A stretch of 64,000 bases of DNA. Origin: Magicicada septendecula. Its lineage: Eukaryota > Arthropoda > Insecta > Hemiptera > Cicadidae. The notes beneath the pieces are model-generated. The model was not told where the DNA came from. It ran no database searches and saw only the letters and a list, made by a program, of their open reading frames with translations. This document shows, piece after piece, positions 46,205-58,410 of the stretch. The translations under genes and the position numbers were made by a program. The DNA is taken from positions 115,986,573 to 116,050,572 of the forward strand of contig CM068367.1 in assembly GCA_034769895.1 (NCBI GenBank), written 5' to 3'. Numbering within the stretch: position 1 is the first letter of the stretch; every line of letters starts with the position of its first letter.

Positions 46205-47785
46205 AGATAGACAGACAGACACTAAAATAAAATAGACTTTTATGTAGTGCATTTAACAAACATTTCTTGGGGTAAAAAGCATCTAGTAGGCAGATGTTTT
46301 CCTTTGCCCCAGTTAAGCTGTTCGGTTTTTGCTCCAGAATTTACGGGTTTGGCAACGACCGCCGACTTCGCTAAAAATGATGTTGTTTCGATAATACGCT
46401 GCCCGCCAAAAGAAAATGCATTTGGCAAAGCGTAAAACTAATTTTTGTCGGCAGACTAATAAATTGTACGTATATTGGGTTCGTTTAACTTAATATCTGA
46501 CGTCTGTTTAATGCGACCGACAAAACATTCTGCAACCATCTGTTACTTTTTGACCTAGCTGTAGTTGTTCGGATATTCGTTCCAGTACTTAGGATATTAT
46601 GTTGGAAGTCACAATTAATGTTGCTTAGATTATGAAGTGTTGGAAAAATTATCATTTCCAACCGGATCTCTTAGTCGGAGGCAGATCTATTTCACTAGAT
46701 TCCCTTAATCTCTTTTTTCAAACTCTGCTCTTCGCGATGTGTGCTCTGTCCTTTTAGTAACACACTGTAAACTACTGGTAAGCACTTTGGTAGCGTGGTC
46801 GACACGCAAAAGAGACAAGAATTTCAGCAAGACAGTCAAGTTTTCTTGGAGGGATGGGGGCTTCATAGGGTGGCGCGCTTGGGTTCAGAATGTGAGTCTA
46901 CCGCAGAGGCGCAAGTGTTTAAGCGTGGTCAACAGATGCACAACGTATTGAGCCATGCAGTTTACTACTGGCAGAGCGTATCGGCAGTAACTGTCCAAAC
47001 TGTCCAGTGTTTGTTGCGTTTTCAATTCTTGCATAAACGCCTGAAATAAACAAGCGTAATCTGACTATAAAAGTGAAAGTCATATGTAAACTACACGAGA
47101 AACTTCTCTATTCTCACTGTGAAAGGACGAGTATAAAAAGTTACTTAGAATAGGTAACAAGTTTACACCAGATACAAGTGGGAAAACAGATAACCACTTA
47201 AGACAACATTATGTTAACTGTAGAACTGGGTGTGCTGGGTTGGCTGTTAGCTGGGTAATGCAGCCAGCTAATGTAGCTAACCTGTAGCTCTTGTAGCTTG
47301 TTTTACTGACAACAACGCCACAACAAAAGGAAACCGTCCGGAAGTTCCTTGACTCGAGCGCGTACACACACCACAGTAGTAAGACGTAGTTCACACCATG
47401 TTGGAAATTAAAAATAAATTCGTATTTCCACAAATTAGGTTTCACAATTAAGAGACAATTAGTCTCTGCTGAGAAAATTAGTTCAAGTATGATTTACTAA
47501 TGGTATTTATGGGCAAATACTCTTTGCGAACTAAGATTGTATTGGATAATAAGAGTGTAGAGCAGCTGTCACGTTTCCCCTAACTTAGTTATGACATCAC
47601 TTATGACGTGGATTATGATTTTGATCGTAAGTTGGGTAAGTTTCAGTCAATATGTAGCACATTCGTCAAGCGTTATCGAGGAAAACTAGGAATGAGACTC
47701 GACTAGAATTTTGTAAGGTAACGGCTGGGGCAGTGTTGTTGTTGTTGTTGTTGTTGTTGTTGCTGACACTTGCGTTCCGGTGAAG
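46205..47785. other. Unassigned DNA; (TTG)n at 47738-47762
   Basis: Includes a short inverted repeat at about 46267-46314 (TGGGG..AAA..GCATCT / AGATG...CCCCA). Frames at 46739-47049 resemble no protein I know. No supported gene. Confidence 0.4.
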
Positions 47786-47789
47786 AAAC

Positions 47790-48110
47790 TTCTTAATAGG
47801 ATACAGGCATCGGAGGTGAGATTCTTGCCATCTGTTAAAGGCTGCACACGAAGACAGTGAAGTGAAGACACGATAGACGTTGCAGTGAAGACACTCGCAA
47901 AGAGTTGAACATTTTAAATATCCAAGATCGCATTGCAGAAAACAATCTAAACAGGACGCCATATGGCAGGTTGTCTAAAGTTTGGCAATACAAGAAAATT
48001 GGACAAAGAAGTATAGCAAGACCTAGGAAGCGGTTGTGAAGTGGATGTATTCTTTGGGACCGGAACAGTTGATTTGCCTATTTCCTGATGGACGAAGAAG
48101 AAGAAGAAGT
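47790..48110 (+). pseudogene. Decayed LINE RT C-terminal fragment with GAA tail
   Basis: RIQASEVRFLPSVKGCTRRQ then a stop, and after frame breaks KVWQYKKIGQRSIARPRKRL, a stop, and a residual DRNS..AY segment. Order matches RIQA.EMRFLRSVKGCTR...RP.KRW of the other tails. It ends in GACGAAGAAGAAGAAG at about 48092. Dead and truncated. Confidence 0.8.
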
Positions 48111-48446
48111 ATTACTGTTTACGTCTAGCAGTGTAATGCAATGTACTCCGCTAAACAGTCTTGATTTTAAAAGGAATCATACGTTAACTGAATGAAAATG
48201 TAAATGACAAGGCAGGCAACAAAAAGAGCAATTCTCGTGCAAAAGATTCTGACAAATGTATCTAATATTATCTTCACTTTGCACAGAAATGCGTATGTTT
48301 TCACGGACTAGTGTCACGTTACAAGAATGTCGCAAGAGGAAAGTATCGTACTAATGATAAACATCTGTATCACTTTTCTAGTCACACAGACGAATACTGG
48401 GCCTAGAACTCTAATGAATTTTAATTTTAGTCATTAACTTTTTATT

Positions 48447-48558
<112 letters not shown>

Positions 48559-48559
48559 T

Positions 48560-50550
48560 TTTTAGTAGGTGTGTGCAGTATTATTTACGCACAGTGGAAC
48601 TGATTTTTCTATTGCCACACAGTACTCCATGAAGCAAAGGAAAACGCGTTCCCTCTGTACCTTGTACCGAGAAGGCATCTTCACGTTGGACTTAAACGTG
48701 TGACTGCGCCCACGAGGGTGCCTGTCTTTGTTCAAGATTATTATCAGATCACATAATATACCTGGAACGCTGGCGCAACTAACTGGTATATTATTATTTA
48801 TGAATAATACACTTCACCCCTCATACTGGAATCCTTGTCTAACGTGACTCGAGGAAATTTCGTTTTGTATTAAAATATATGAATATCTGTGTGCGCGTGT
48901 GTGTGCCCGCGCAAGCGCGTTTTAATTTCGCAATAAACGCTGCAGTAAAACTAACTGCTGTGTTATTTGAATACGCGGATCAGCTCTCTAGTCGCATAGA
49001 GCAACCTAATATGACACAAGGAAAATGAGTTCACAGCTCAAAATATAAACAAATGGCCGCTTAGTCATACCAGAGCCTCGGTAGTTGCCTTTCTCTATGC
49101 GGCATAAGTCACGTTATTTATAGACGTCTCGCGCTGCCTCTAGTTTAATATTCAGTTTGTAAGCGCAAACGTGATGAATTGGTTTCAACTTGTAATGATT
49201 TATGCGTACAAATGGGAACGAACTCTGCGTTTTCCCCGTTAATATCAGTGCGAACGCGCGCTTCCAATCTTCAGCCACTTAAAACCAGCTGACTGTGTGT
49301 ACGTTGACGTTTGCAATCTGCTTAGTGGCAGCAACAGAGTACGGTTTCCGTATTTGCAGACGCCGGTAATTTATGGTCTCGCGGTTGGCAACAAGTGATA
49401 AATTAGAACTGTTGGAAAAATCACATAAATCAGTTGGAAAACTATCGCTGCAGATAAATGCTGATTTAGGAAGCCTTTTAAAATAAAATAAACATGAAAG
49501 AAACGAGGTCTGAGCTACCCGTTTGAAACAACAACGATTAATCAGATGGAAAAAAATACTACTTATGAAACAAAATATACCATTTAATTTCACTTTTCTC
49601 TTAGCTTAATTTTTCCCTATTTATTCATTTTAGTCTCTTATTTAATTTTATTTATTCCCTTTTTCTTTTCTTTTATTTCTTATTTCTGCTTTTTATTTTC
49701 TGCTGCCTCTGCTAACCTTTCATTTATTACCGTTAGAAGAAAAAAAAGAATCCCTACGCCAACTATTTTAAAGACTGTACGATGTGTTGATCAAGCCAAT
49801 GGGTTCTAATTTTGCGATTGTGAGTTCGTCGTACTCATTTGTCTTCTTTCTATCTTTGCTTTCTCCAAATTCGCATAACACACGCTTTCTTTTCTTTAAA
49901 CACAATTTAATATCACATCCCTTCGCTTATTTTGACAGTGATCAACATGAATGCCAACGATTTTTGTTTGAAATGCGTTACAAGAACGTGTTTCACTAAT
50001 ACGCAATTATGGATTTGATCACTTAAACGCGTGAATATTTTATAATGCGATGTAGGTGCATGTTCAACAGAGTTGCTAGGAGTCCCCGTTCTAGAGACAA
50101 AATATAGGCCTATTCTAGAGCAATTATAAAATATTGCTCAATTAGTTCAACTGTGAATGGTCCTGTAATGGATTTTACGGACACTTTAATGGAGCTGTAG
50201 ATACTGTGGTGGGAAAATACCAACTAAATTTTAAAAATGCTAAATTAATAATTATAGAAACAAGCTTGTCATTCTAAGAGTAATTAAATTTAGTAAAATG
50301 GTTATTAAATTGTATGCTTTGGATTTTATTATGTTTAAGGCATTCTTCCAAGATCAAAATAATATAATTCCAAGATCTGCAGCTTTTATTAAAATTATCT
50401 ACCTTTTTTTTCGGTTCACAGATGTTACTAACAATTCTAAAATTAAAAATGTAACGACTGTGGCAAAGTCTATAGGGGGAAAATTCTCGGTGATCTTCAA
50501 CCTTTTCTTACTTTGATATTTGTTGTTATATTGCTACTTATTAGATATAT
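48560..50550. other. Unassigned DNA
   Basis: No supported gene. Pyrimidine-rich around 49600-49720. Confidence 0.4.
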
Positions 50551-50560
50551 TAGATATTTG

Positions 50561-50898
50561 CTATTAATGTTGTGGTGGCGCGGGCCGGCACAGTGGTAAC
50601 GTTCCAGGCTCACAATCTCAACGGCTGTACAGCGGTCGTGGATCAAGGTCACGACAGGGTCTGCATGCCGTCCCCTATCGTATAATACAACGGCCTTCTC
50701 TAGTATGCCTGGGCTACATAAGTAATACAGGGACACTGAAAAAGCACGCGCGCGGACACACAATTTCTCCTCCGTCGTGCGGCTCGTCAGTGCGCATGGT
50801 TACTAGTAACCTGATTTTCTTCTGGTTGGGGTGGTGAGTTGTGCCACGGCCAGGGAGGTTAGCAGGCCGTTGGCCTAATGATTGTAGGAAGACGAAGA
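50561..50898 (+). mobile_element. tRNA-like SINE with triplet tail and TSD
   Basis: GC-rich head GCGGGCCGGCACAGTGGTAACG resembles a box-A-type internal promoter (GGC.CAGTGGTAAC). About 50 bp later GTGGATCAAGGTCACG is a poor box B. The 3' end GAAGACGAAGAAG is the tail type seen on the LINE copies, suggesting they supply RT in trans. A 9-bp direct repeat AGATATTTG/AGATATCTG (50552-50560 and 50899-50907, one mismatch) brackets the unit. Length about 338 bp. Confidence 0.6.
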
Positions 50899-50909
50899 AG
50901 ATATCTGGG

Positions 50910-51609
50910 AGGAAAAGGGTTATATCGGTAGGAGACACAAGGAATAGAAACGTGAAAAAACAAATTAAAAGAATTTCACGGAAGGATGGAGTTACCAAGT
51001 ATGAAGCGTTGTGATGATAAATGATATAACAGTTTTGTAGAAAAGCCTCATCAAAGTAAAATTTCGATGGCTGGAGGTACACAAATGGACACACCACCTA
51101 TACAACTATGATGTCAAAAACGGAAAAGTCGGTAAGGTGAATGTTAGAGAAAGCCAAAAGACAAACAATTGGATTATTTGTTTGAAGAAACGGTTAAAAG
51201 GAGACGGGGATTTTTAACAGAGGACGATCAACAGAACACCTCACGATTGTTTGACAAATGTGGCCACCCACCATTCGTTTTTTCCTTTTCAATACCGGTA
51301 ATGCTTTAAGAAGAAAGATGTTAACGCCTTCGATTGTAAATACTTTTCCGATAGACATTTCCGCTGGGATGTATCACTTTGATTAAACAACGACATTATA
51401 ATATTTCCGTTGTGTTCGACATGACGGTGAACACAACGCGACTTTGTAAACGCTACGCCCCTCCTCTCTTTGTACTTACAGCCGGCAAGTGTCGCTCGCT
51501 GCGAACTGTCGACATAAATATTCATCAACTCGTCCCAAGATTATCCAGCTGTTGAGTTGAAATGCAACGCCGAGTTATTATCAACAAAAACGCCAGAAAC
51601 AGTGTTACA

Positions 51610-51610
<1 letters not shown>
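50910..51610. other. Unassigned DNA
   Basis: No supported gene. Confidence 0.4.

Positions 51611-51613
<3 letters not shown>

Positions 51614-51697
<84 letters not shown>
51614..51697 (+). repeat. (TG)n microsatellite
   Basis: About 84 bp of pure TG. Confidence 0.95.
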
Positions 51698-51699
<2 letters not shown>

Positions 51700-52085
51700 T
51701 GGCGTACGAGACAAAACTGTGTGTATGCAAATGAAAGAGCACTCGACCAGTCCCTGACACTCTATTTAGGTAAAAACTAATCTAAAATTCATATTCCGGC
51801 GAGAGTTCCGATTATGGTGTGACAAGTCGAGTACCACACACATACATACGCATAGACAGTCATACAGAGGACAGCCAGGCATACATACGTACGTAAATAC
51901 GCTCACGCCTATTTGTTTATCGTTAACAATTGCGTAGGTTAAAGGTCGACGTATGAACCGAACCGAGCCAGCTGTGCCTGTGTTTTAAATTTTTAAATAA
52001 ACAGTATACAGCCTACGTGAAGTTCATTCAGATGTTTAAAAGTTCAGTAACACAATTTAGTAACAATAACATATCTCATGTATCA

Positions 52086-52086
52086 T

Positions 52087-52116
<30 letters not shown>
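52086..52116 (+). repeat. (CA)n(TA)n run
   Basis: CA run passing into TATATAT at the left edge of the interrupted hammerhead repeat. Confidence 0.9.
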
Positions 52117-52117
<1 letters not shown>

Positions 52118-52212
52118 TCAAACACTTTTTGCTACAGTCTGTTTCTTGATGCATATATAATATATTTAAAATTTATAATTACCTTACCTCAAGATGTTTC
52201 CCCTTATTTGAG

Positions 52213-52228
52213 ACAAGTTTCGGAAAAC
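52213..52228 (-). ncRNA. 3' half of a hammerhead motif interrupted by the LTR
   Basis: Minus strand TTTTCC then GAAA (52218-52221) and ACTTGT. Its partner half, core CTGAGGA plus T and AGGAAG, is at 52877-52891. GGAA/TTCC of helix II lie on opposite sides of the LTR. Confidence 0.6.
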
Positions 52229-52440
52229 ATATTGTTACGACATCACAGAACAATCTACGTGTTTGTCGAATGTGCCAGAAGAATCTCGCTCTAATGTATG
52301 TGGCATACGTGACTGTCAACGCATCCTCGAGAGTTTCTCGAAATCTCCAGCCGCGCGGACTGTGTCAAGACCGCAGTTAATTACGTAGTTCACACGGGCG
52401 CTAAGACGCCATTAGGAACGGTCTGGTCTGTGAGCAGAGG

Positions 52441-52448
52441 TATAAATA
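52441..52448 (+). promoter_or_regulatory. LTR TATA box 1
   Basis: TATAAATA in GAGGTATAAATACATGG. Confidence 0.65.
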
Positions 52449-52512
52449 CATGGCGGCAGCGGCCTAAGGTTTTCAGTATAGTGGCGATATATTTATGGTC
52501 TGTGAGCAGAGG

Positions 52513-52520
52513 TATAAATA
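52513..52520 (+). promoter_or_regulatory. LTR TATA box 2
   Basis: Second TATAAATA, 72 bp after the first, in the duplicated block. Confidence 0.65.
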
Positions 52521-53399
52521 CATGGCGGCAGCGGCCTAAGATTTTCAGTATAGTGGCGATATATTTACAGTGCGGTTCGAGAGTTATTGTCGGGCGATTA
52601 CAAACGATATTACTGTGTGCGTTCAAGTGGTTATTAGTTAAGTGTTGTGTTTTATAATCGGACGGTATATTGTAATACAATTGTGTTTTAATATTAGTTG
52701 ATATTTATTTGCGTGTGAACAATTTTTATTTGATTTGTTATAAGAGACTGTGTTGTTAATTATGAACTGTTAACTGTGAAAATTAAAGCTGGTGATTAGT
52801 GACTTAACTGGTGTCTTGTACTTATTTTTTTTTTGCACTGTACCTACGACGATCAAGTAGACCGTCGTAACAATATTCTTCCTATCCTCAGCCTTCTTAA
52901 TTTTGAATCTTGTGGAGTACTTGTGTTTTGGTTGGTTGTAGTTACGAAATAATACTACATATATATATATTTTGTGTGTGTGTGTGTACGCTTTATTTAT
53001 TTTTATAATACTTGCTTTCCGTTCATCCTTATTTTTTGCTGTGTATCTAACCTAGAACGTTTTTAACCAGACTATGCACACGGTGCGACAAAGCATTAGG
53101 TCTACGCGACGTTTCCGTTGTGTCGTATCTTAAGGTAGGTCTATTGGAGACTGCTGAATCGATGTACGGTTGTAATAGTCTCGCAGACACTCGGTAAACA
53201 ATAAACCGTTATCAGCTGAAAATGATGTTTTAAGCTCCGGCCACGTAGTTGCGTTGTTGCCATGCTTCTATATGTCATATACAGAACTATACTGACAGAA
53301 GATTGTCAGGTAGCCTTCATGGAAGGTGAAAAGAACGGTGTGTCCGATTGCGTTGACACCTAATTCTTTATCGGCGTCTCAGCGTTCTTCTCGCTTTAC

Positions 53400-53905
53400 G
53401 TTATCGTCGTCATCGTCGTCCTTTAGGGCTTAGGCTAGTAGCCTGTTCCAGTCTCAATGGAATTCATCCAACCATCGTTTACGGGGTCGTCCCACACTTC
53501 TCTTCCCCCTTGGATGTCAAGGGCTCTTCTTGAAAATCTAGTTGGATTCATTCTCTCTACGTGTAACCGCCACTCCGTTTTGCACCGGGAGATTTTCTCA
53601 TTTAAGCTTTCAGCTATGCCTAACTCCATTCTAATATGATCATTTCTGATAAGATCACTCCTGGCACAACGCTTTACAGCCCTCAAGAACCTCATTTCCG
53701 TTGCTTGTATTCTAGATATATCTTTGGCCTTTCTAACCCAAGTCTCATCTCACTACCATACAGTAGTTGAGGTATGGGCATTATATTGCAATATTTCAAT
53801 TGCCTCTCTCCCTGTTTTCTTCGTTGAGCGTTTAATGATACAGCCACAAAGCGACTGGAAGAGACTAATTTTGCTTTCAACCTCCTTATCATCTTGATAT
53901 GTAAC
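53400..53905 (-). pseudogene. LINE RT C-terminal region (minus) with GAC/GAT tail
   Basis: Minus strand: AKLVSSSRFVAVSLNAQRRK, then LKYCNIMPIPQLLYGSEMRL, and in the next frame MRFLRAVKRCARSDLIRNDH, SLNEKISRCKTEWRLHVERM, NPTRFSRRALD. This matches LKYYN.M.VP.LLYGSE, EMRFLRAVKGC.R.D.IRN, EW..HVERM..TR.PR.AL. At least one frameshift separates the halves, and RPRKRW is replaced by a diverged segment. A GACGACGATGACGACG tail lies at 53405-53422. Confidence 0.85.
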
Positions 53906-53909
53906 GTTA

Positions 53910-55770
53910 TCTCATCTTCAATTCAAGACCTCGCGTATTATTCGTTCTATATAGCTAATCCTTAGTTTTCCCCTTGTCTTCTGCATTGATATTAGTTAAA
54001 TAAATGTCGAACGCCATGAAATTTTCCTTCGAGAAACAACAACATCAAAATTAATACGTGATTTTGAAAGTCAACAATGTTTATCGAAGAATGAAAAGTG
54101 ATGAGAATAGAATTCAATGGAAACAATTTTCTCTTGAAACTTGGAACAGTTACAAAAAAAATTACCGATAATAAAGTTTGTTTATTTTTTATTTATTTTA
54201 CAGGAATACATTTCAATTTTGTCAATGGTTCTAGTAAATTTTATAGTTAGTACTTCTGCCTCATGGCAGAGATAATTTCGACTAACAGATATTCAGACAA
54301 AAAATATGTTCAAAAATAAATTACTATTAATCTAGCAGGGCGGCTATTGCTACGCGTACACCGGCTTATATACGTCTGTACGAAGAGCGCACAACTCTAT
54401 TCAAGAAAAATTCGAATCATGTTTCGAATAATATGTTAGGACGCTTTAACATTGCAATAATGCACTGGATGAATGCCAACGTACGCGTGTTTGTAAACCT
54501 CGCAGCTGACCGTACACTATATTTGTGGCAGTCATGCATTACGAACAACTGAAGAATTCTGTGCACGCGCACGTGCCCGTGTCTAGTTATATTTACGACT
54601 GTACACTAAGTAAAAGAATAACAATGGGCTGAACGCAAATGAGATTCTCTTGTCTGTTGTTTACACAAAGGGCATCTGAATAGTTATCGTTGGGCGCAGA
54701 TAATGCCGAATGATACATATACATAAGCAAACAGTGAAACTCACGTGTGCGAGCGCCATACATGGTCTATGACACGTAAAAAACTTTTTCCCAAAACATT
54801 GTTCTCTTGATAGCTTATAACATCAGAATACGTATAATTTAATATTATATTAAGTTTTTCACATTTTAATAACAAGACTTTAGCAAGAAGTGTTTGAATA
54901 TGTATATATTAATAAATCCCAAATTATAACTTTAATTACAGTAAAAAACTAACAAAGTCGCTCATACAATTCTTAAACTAAATTTATCCAACACACAGCA
55001 ATGTAACAAACAATAAATGTCACCTTATTAACAGTGTTGCACTAAGTAATACGCAATGATCACTTTACACTAAACAACAAACCGTAATAAAAACTCCGGT
55101 AACACATTCTAATATCCGAGGTCCAAAAACTCACTAAGTCCGCTTCTAAATCCAGTGTAACTATACCCCGGCTGTGTGGCGTATTAATGGCACAACTGGC
55201 CTTGATGTGGGTAGAATAATCGAGCAACGTCTGGAAGGGCATCTAATGGTCCAGAGCGTTGAGTATTTCTGTCATTCACACTATAGGCAAAGGCGTCACT
55301 ATGACGTAGCCGTCCTCTGTGCTCAGCGTACCATATATATATATTGTGGGGTTATTGGTAAATTTACCCAAGTCCATTCACGTGAAGTTACGGAAAACTG
55401 AAATTAAAGGTTTTCAAGTGCAATGATAAATCATAAAACTGATTTTTAAGGTGATTTTTATTATTAACAGAGTTATTTTATTGATTACATAGCTGTTAAA
55501 AAATAAAAACAAAAATAGAAATGCATAAAAAATATCGTTTTTGAAACATCTTCCAGCATCATTAAAACTGTAACTTGGGTAGTTTTACCACTAATCCGTC
55601 GATATATAGAGTGTGTGTGTGTGTGTGTGTTTAAAATTAGTGTTGTTATTTTTCGGATATAACTGCTGCATTGTAGTTTGTTTTGTTCTCGGCGTCTGAT
55701 GCAGTCTTCGAAAGTGTGGTGTTTGTTCGGGTTTGCAACGTTCACTCCCGCGCACGAACATGTTCGCGTG
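53910..55770. other. Unassigned DNA
   Basis: No supported gene. A short inverted pair (GGTAAATTTACCCAAG near 55357 and CTTGGGTAGTTTTACC near 55574) may be arms of another eroded element; a degenerate ATGATG..GAAG motif lies between them. Confidence 0.35.
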
Positions 55771-55775
55771 GGTAG

Positions 55776-55816
55776 CCTGACGTACGTTTCACAGATTTAA
55801 TATGTATCATCAGAGG
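55776..55816 (-). ncRNA. Hammerhead ribozyme-like motif, canonical core
   Basis: Minus strand: helix I CCT (55814-55816) with AGG (55776-55778). Core CTGATGA (55807-55813), extra T, helix II ACA...TGT with a large loop, GAAA (55787-55790), 8-bp self-complementary ACGTACGT (55780-55787), H17 = C. Helix II is weaker than in other copies. Confidence 0.6.
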
Positions 55817-55970
55817 TTTTAATTATACATAATATAAGTTAGTTAGCACACACGCGCGCGTAATATTAATACTTTATACGTATCTTAATATGTTTCGAAA
55901 ATATATTTGCTTTGTTAGAGACTACTGTGAAACGTGCGACAGACAAAATAAATGTGTACCGGCAAAAAAG
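55776..55970. mobile_element. Hammerhead-bearing element, eroded relative of 32600-32853
   Basis: Left part (minus) CTGTGAAACGTACGTCAGG and right part (plus, 55926) CTGTGAAACGTGCGACAG are inverted relatives and match the arms of the 32.6-kb element. Outer arms are too diverged to define ends. Confidence 0.55.
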
Positions 55971-55974
55971 TATT

Positions 55975-58365
55975 CTATCTGTTAATGTTATTTACGTAGA
56001 GGTCCAACAGAGCAGGATTGAATTATGTAGACTTGGATATACCTAGACAAAACTGTCCATTGGAAAAGAGTTGTGCATCAGTTAAGCTTTGTGTTGTGGG
56101 ACTATAAAATTAATTATAAACACTTGAAACCTTCAAGTACAAGGTCATTACTGAAAGCGTCTCCACCTGAAGTTGTGAAAGAGTTAAATAAAAGAAACAA
56201 ATGCATTTGAAGGCAACAGATCTGGACAACTAATATTGGGCAGAATTTCGCGGACGCTGCATCGAACAAACCAAAGAGTTACAGGGTCAATGCCAGTTAT
56301 GGAAACTATCAGCTTCCCCCCCCCTCAGTTTTCAAAACCTCCGTATATGGTATGGCTACCTCTAACGACCGAAGGCAGCCACAACAAGTTTGGAAATGGA
56401 TGGCTCAAGGGATTAAGCAAGAGAAATAACGTTGAAGTCCAAGAAGCAGTGGTACACAAAGACTGCAACAAAATGATCGGGAAACATGGACGTGATATAT
56501 CATCAGACTTCAGCTGCATAAACTTTAAAAAATTTTGATTGGCCTTCATATCCTTAGTTGAAAAACCAATTCAATATAACGTCTTTGTAGTTTATTTTTG
56601 TATCTTGTTTTGTTTTTTCTGATTTTGTTTTAAGTTTTGCGATTTATTTTCGTCTTGTGACAAACAGAAAGCTCTGCTGTGTTACAGCAAATACTCTCTG
56701 ATCCAATATAATGCTTTTGTTTCACTAAATCGTCGTCGTTTATTTTAATATCTTATTTTGCTCCTTGTCTCTATACTTTTACGTTTTACAGTTCCAATTG
56801 TCCTTCTCTCATCAGCGAAGATGACAAAAGCAGAAGTCAGCAGCAGTCTGTAGAAAATGTTTTATTTCTAAAGTAACGTTGCAATTTTTTCGCTAATGAC
56901 TAGCGGTACTGTTTACACGTAGATAAGCATTCGTTCGTCCATGGAAATTAACATATTATCGTTTCGCTGTCAGTCGGCTTGTTAAGTTGAAACACGCCAA
57001 GACAACTTAAATAACGTCGATAATTAGAAAAAAAGATGACATTTTGTCATTAACGACGCATTGTTTTGCCAATTGTTATGTAAGGACAAAGGTATTAATT
57101 TGCGCGAAGCGACTGTATTAACTATTCCTTTCTTGTGTTCGTTTCATTCACAGTACAGACTTTTTTGACGGTAACAAGTCGCGTTCTATTGATTGTTCGA
57201 TTCCTATTTGCATTTACAAAACGTGTTAAAGTTTTCTGTCATCGTATGAAGGAAAGAGCTATTTAAAAAATTAAATTCTAGAATATGCTTCATCAACCAG
57301 AATTTACGAACACAAGAACACAATAACATAAGGGAAGGAAAAAGAGTAATTTGTTAAAAACGATAAGTAAAAGACGAATCTGGTTGGGCATTTGCTGTGA
57401 CACTTTGCCTGGTGCATCACGATTTATGAGGGTAAGGTGGACGGCAAACTACGTCAAGAAGAAGGTTTAGAGCTCGATTCATCGATGCCATTAAAGGTGG
57501 ATTCACTAATAATGGATCAAAGATCTGACGTTCTAGAGAGAACGCGTACGAAATCTATAGAAAATCATCTTGCTGCCCAAAACCTTAGGGTTGAGGAGAA
57601 GATGACGACAGAGGAAAGGAAATATTCTGTTGTGAACCGTACTATTTTAAACGGAAGAGATATGGGCATTGAGAAAAAACGAGAAAATACGTTTTGTGGC
57701 AGAAGAAATGCGCGTGTGGCGAAAACGGAACTAGTTAAACTAAGAGGAGAACAAATTAAGTTTTTAAGGGAGGTGAATTAACAAAAGAAGATTACTATAG
57801 AATTCATGGAGGAAAAAGTTACATTCGTCTGTCTAAAAGTATTGGAAAGTCTAGGAAATGCCATTATGGCCCTGGCCATTATGGCCATTTTTCCCTTCTG
57901 GACTTCAGAAGGGAAAAACCTGACAAGGTCTCTTCCGAAGGAGAGAGGGAGGCAATGTTTATTTAACAAGCTGGTAACGAACACAGGAACCGTACACCTC
58001 TCGGAATAAGGATATCCTCTTCTATTAAATGCCAACAGCCTCTACAGAGAATTGAGAGCGGGTGAAATGTATGACACCCTCTTCCCCTTGAAGTGGAAAA
58101 CCACTCCTAAATGCTATCGAGTTCAACAGCATAGGGAGCGGAAGGCAAGGAGCAACCACTGCATTAAAGACGCTTGTTTATATATTCTTTGTACACATGT
58201 ATTTAAATTTTTCTACTTCTTCCAAGTTCATACATCAAATTGTCACAAGAAATACACTTTTAAACAAAATAATATCGATAACCTATTCATAACCATAATG
58301 CGATAACGATTTTTCGACCTATTAACTCATGTTAACTCTGGTTTCTAAGCAAGTCGATAAGTGAT
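55975..58365. other. Unassigned DNA; 13-bp hairpin at about 57889-57919
   Basis: The hairpin is TTTTTCCCTTCTG/CAGAAGGGAAAAA with a 5-nt loop. Open frames at 56236-56538 and 57437-57781 have no recognisable similarity, and the second begins at GTG. No supported gene. Confidence 0.35.
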
Positions 58366-58410
58366 CACCTTAGGATGAACTAGAAGCTCGAAAGCGCTTA
58401 CCGGTAGTAA
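58365..58410 (+). ncRNA. Degenerate hammerhead-like motif
   Basis: GGATGAA in place of the core, GAAA (58390-58393), AGCGCT palindrome, and flanks (TAAGTGATCACC / ACCGGTAGTAACTTA) that pair imperfectly as helix I. Likely a decayed copy. Confidence 0.35.

Larger units (their letters stand above)
52425..52568 (+). repeat. 72-bp tandem duplication inside the LTR
   Basis: Two copies of GGTCTGTGAGCAG... through ...GTGGCGATATATTTA differing at a few positions (AAGGTTTTC versus AAGATTTTC). Each has the TATA box and the CATGGCGGCAGCGGCC downstream block. Confidence 0.95.
52233..52872 (+). mobile_element. Solo LTR with duplicated promoter block
   Basis: Starts TGTTACGAC and ends GTCGTAACA, perfect 9-bp inverted termini, flanked by ATAT (52229-52232 and 52873-52876). 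It shares its 3' half with the LTR at 12216-13020. It contains a 72-bp direct duplication (52425-52496 and 52497-52568), each copy with a TATAAATA box. No adjacent retroelement interior, so a solo LTR. Confidence 0.85.
52117..52956 (-). mobile_element. Hammerhead repeat (minus) split by a solo LTR
   Basis: 52117-52228 on the minus strand matches the family at 13157-13260 and 21401-21570 (AAATAAGGGGAAACATCTTGA, then ACAGTCTGTTTCTTGAT inverted). The other half continues right of the LTR from 52877, with CTGAGGA on the minus strand at 52885-52891. The right end is again TA-rich then TG-rich (52957-52986). Confidence 0.65.

Noticed and set aside
50575-50660. Genuine tRNA gene
   Set aside because: Box A is plausible, but box B is poor and no cloverleaf can be formed; better explained as a SINE head.
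55695-55725. CTGATGC..TTCGAAAG
   Set aside because: A9 is replaced, helix II cannot form and no helix I pairing is visible.
56236-56538. 100-residue open frame on plus and 74-residue on minus
   Set aside because: Both strands open by chance; no motif recognised.
56811-56860. GCGAAGATGAC...GTC resembling a hammerhead 5' half
   Set aside because: The core is wrong at two positions and no GAAAC follows.
57437-57781. 114-residue charged open frame
   Set aside because: Begins at GTG, has no recognisable domain, no splice or promoter context, and its composition matches its surroundings.
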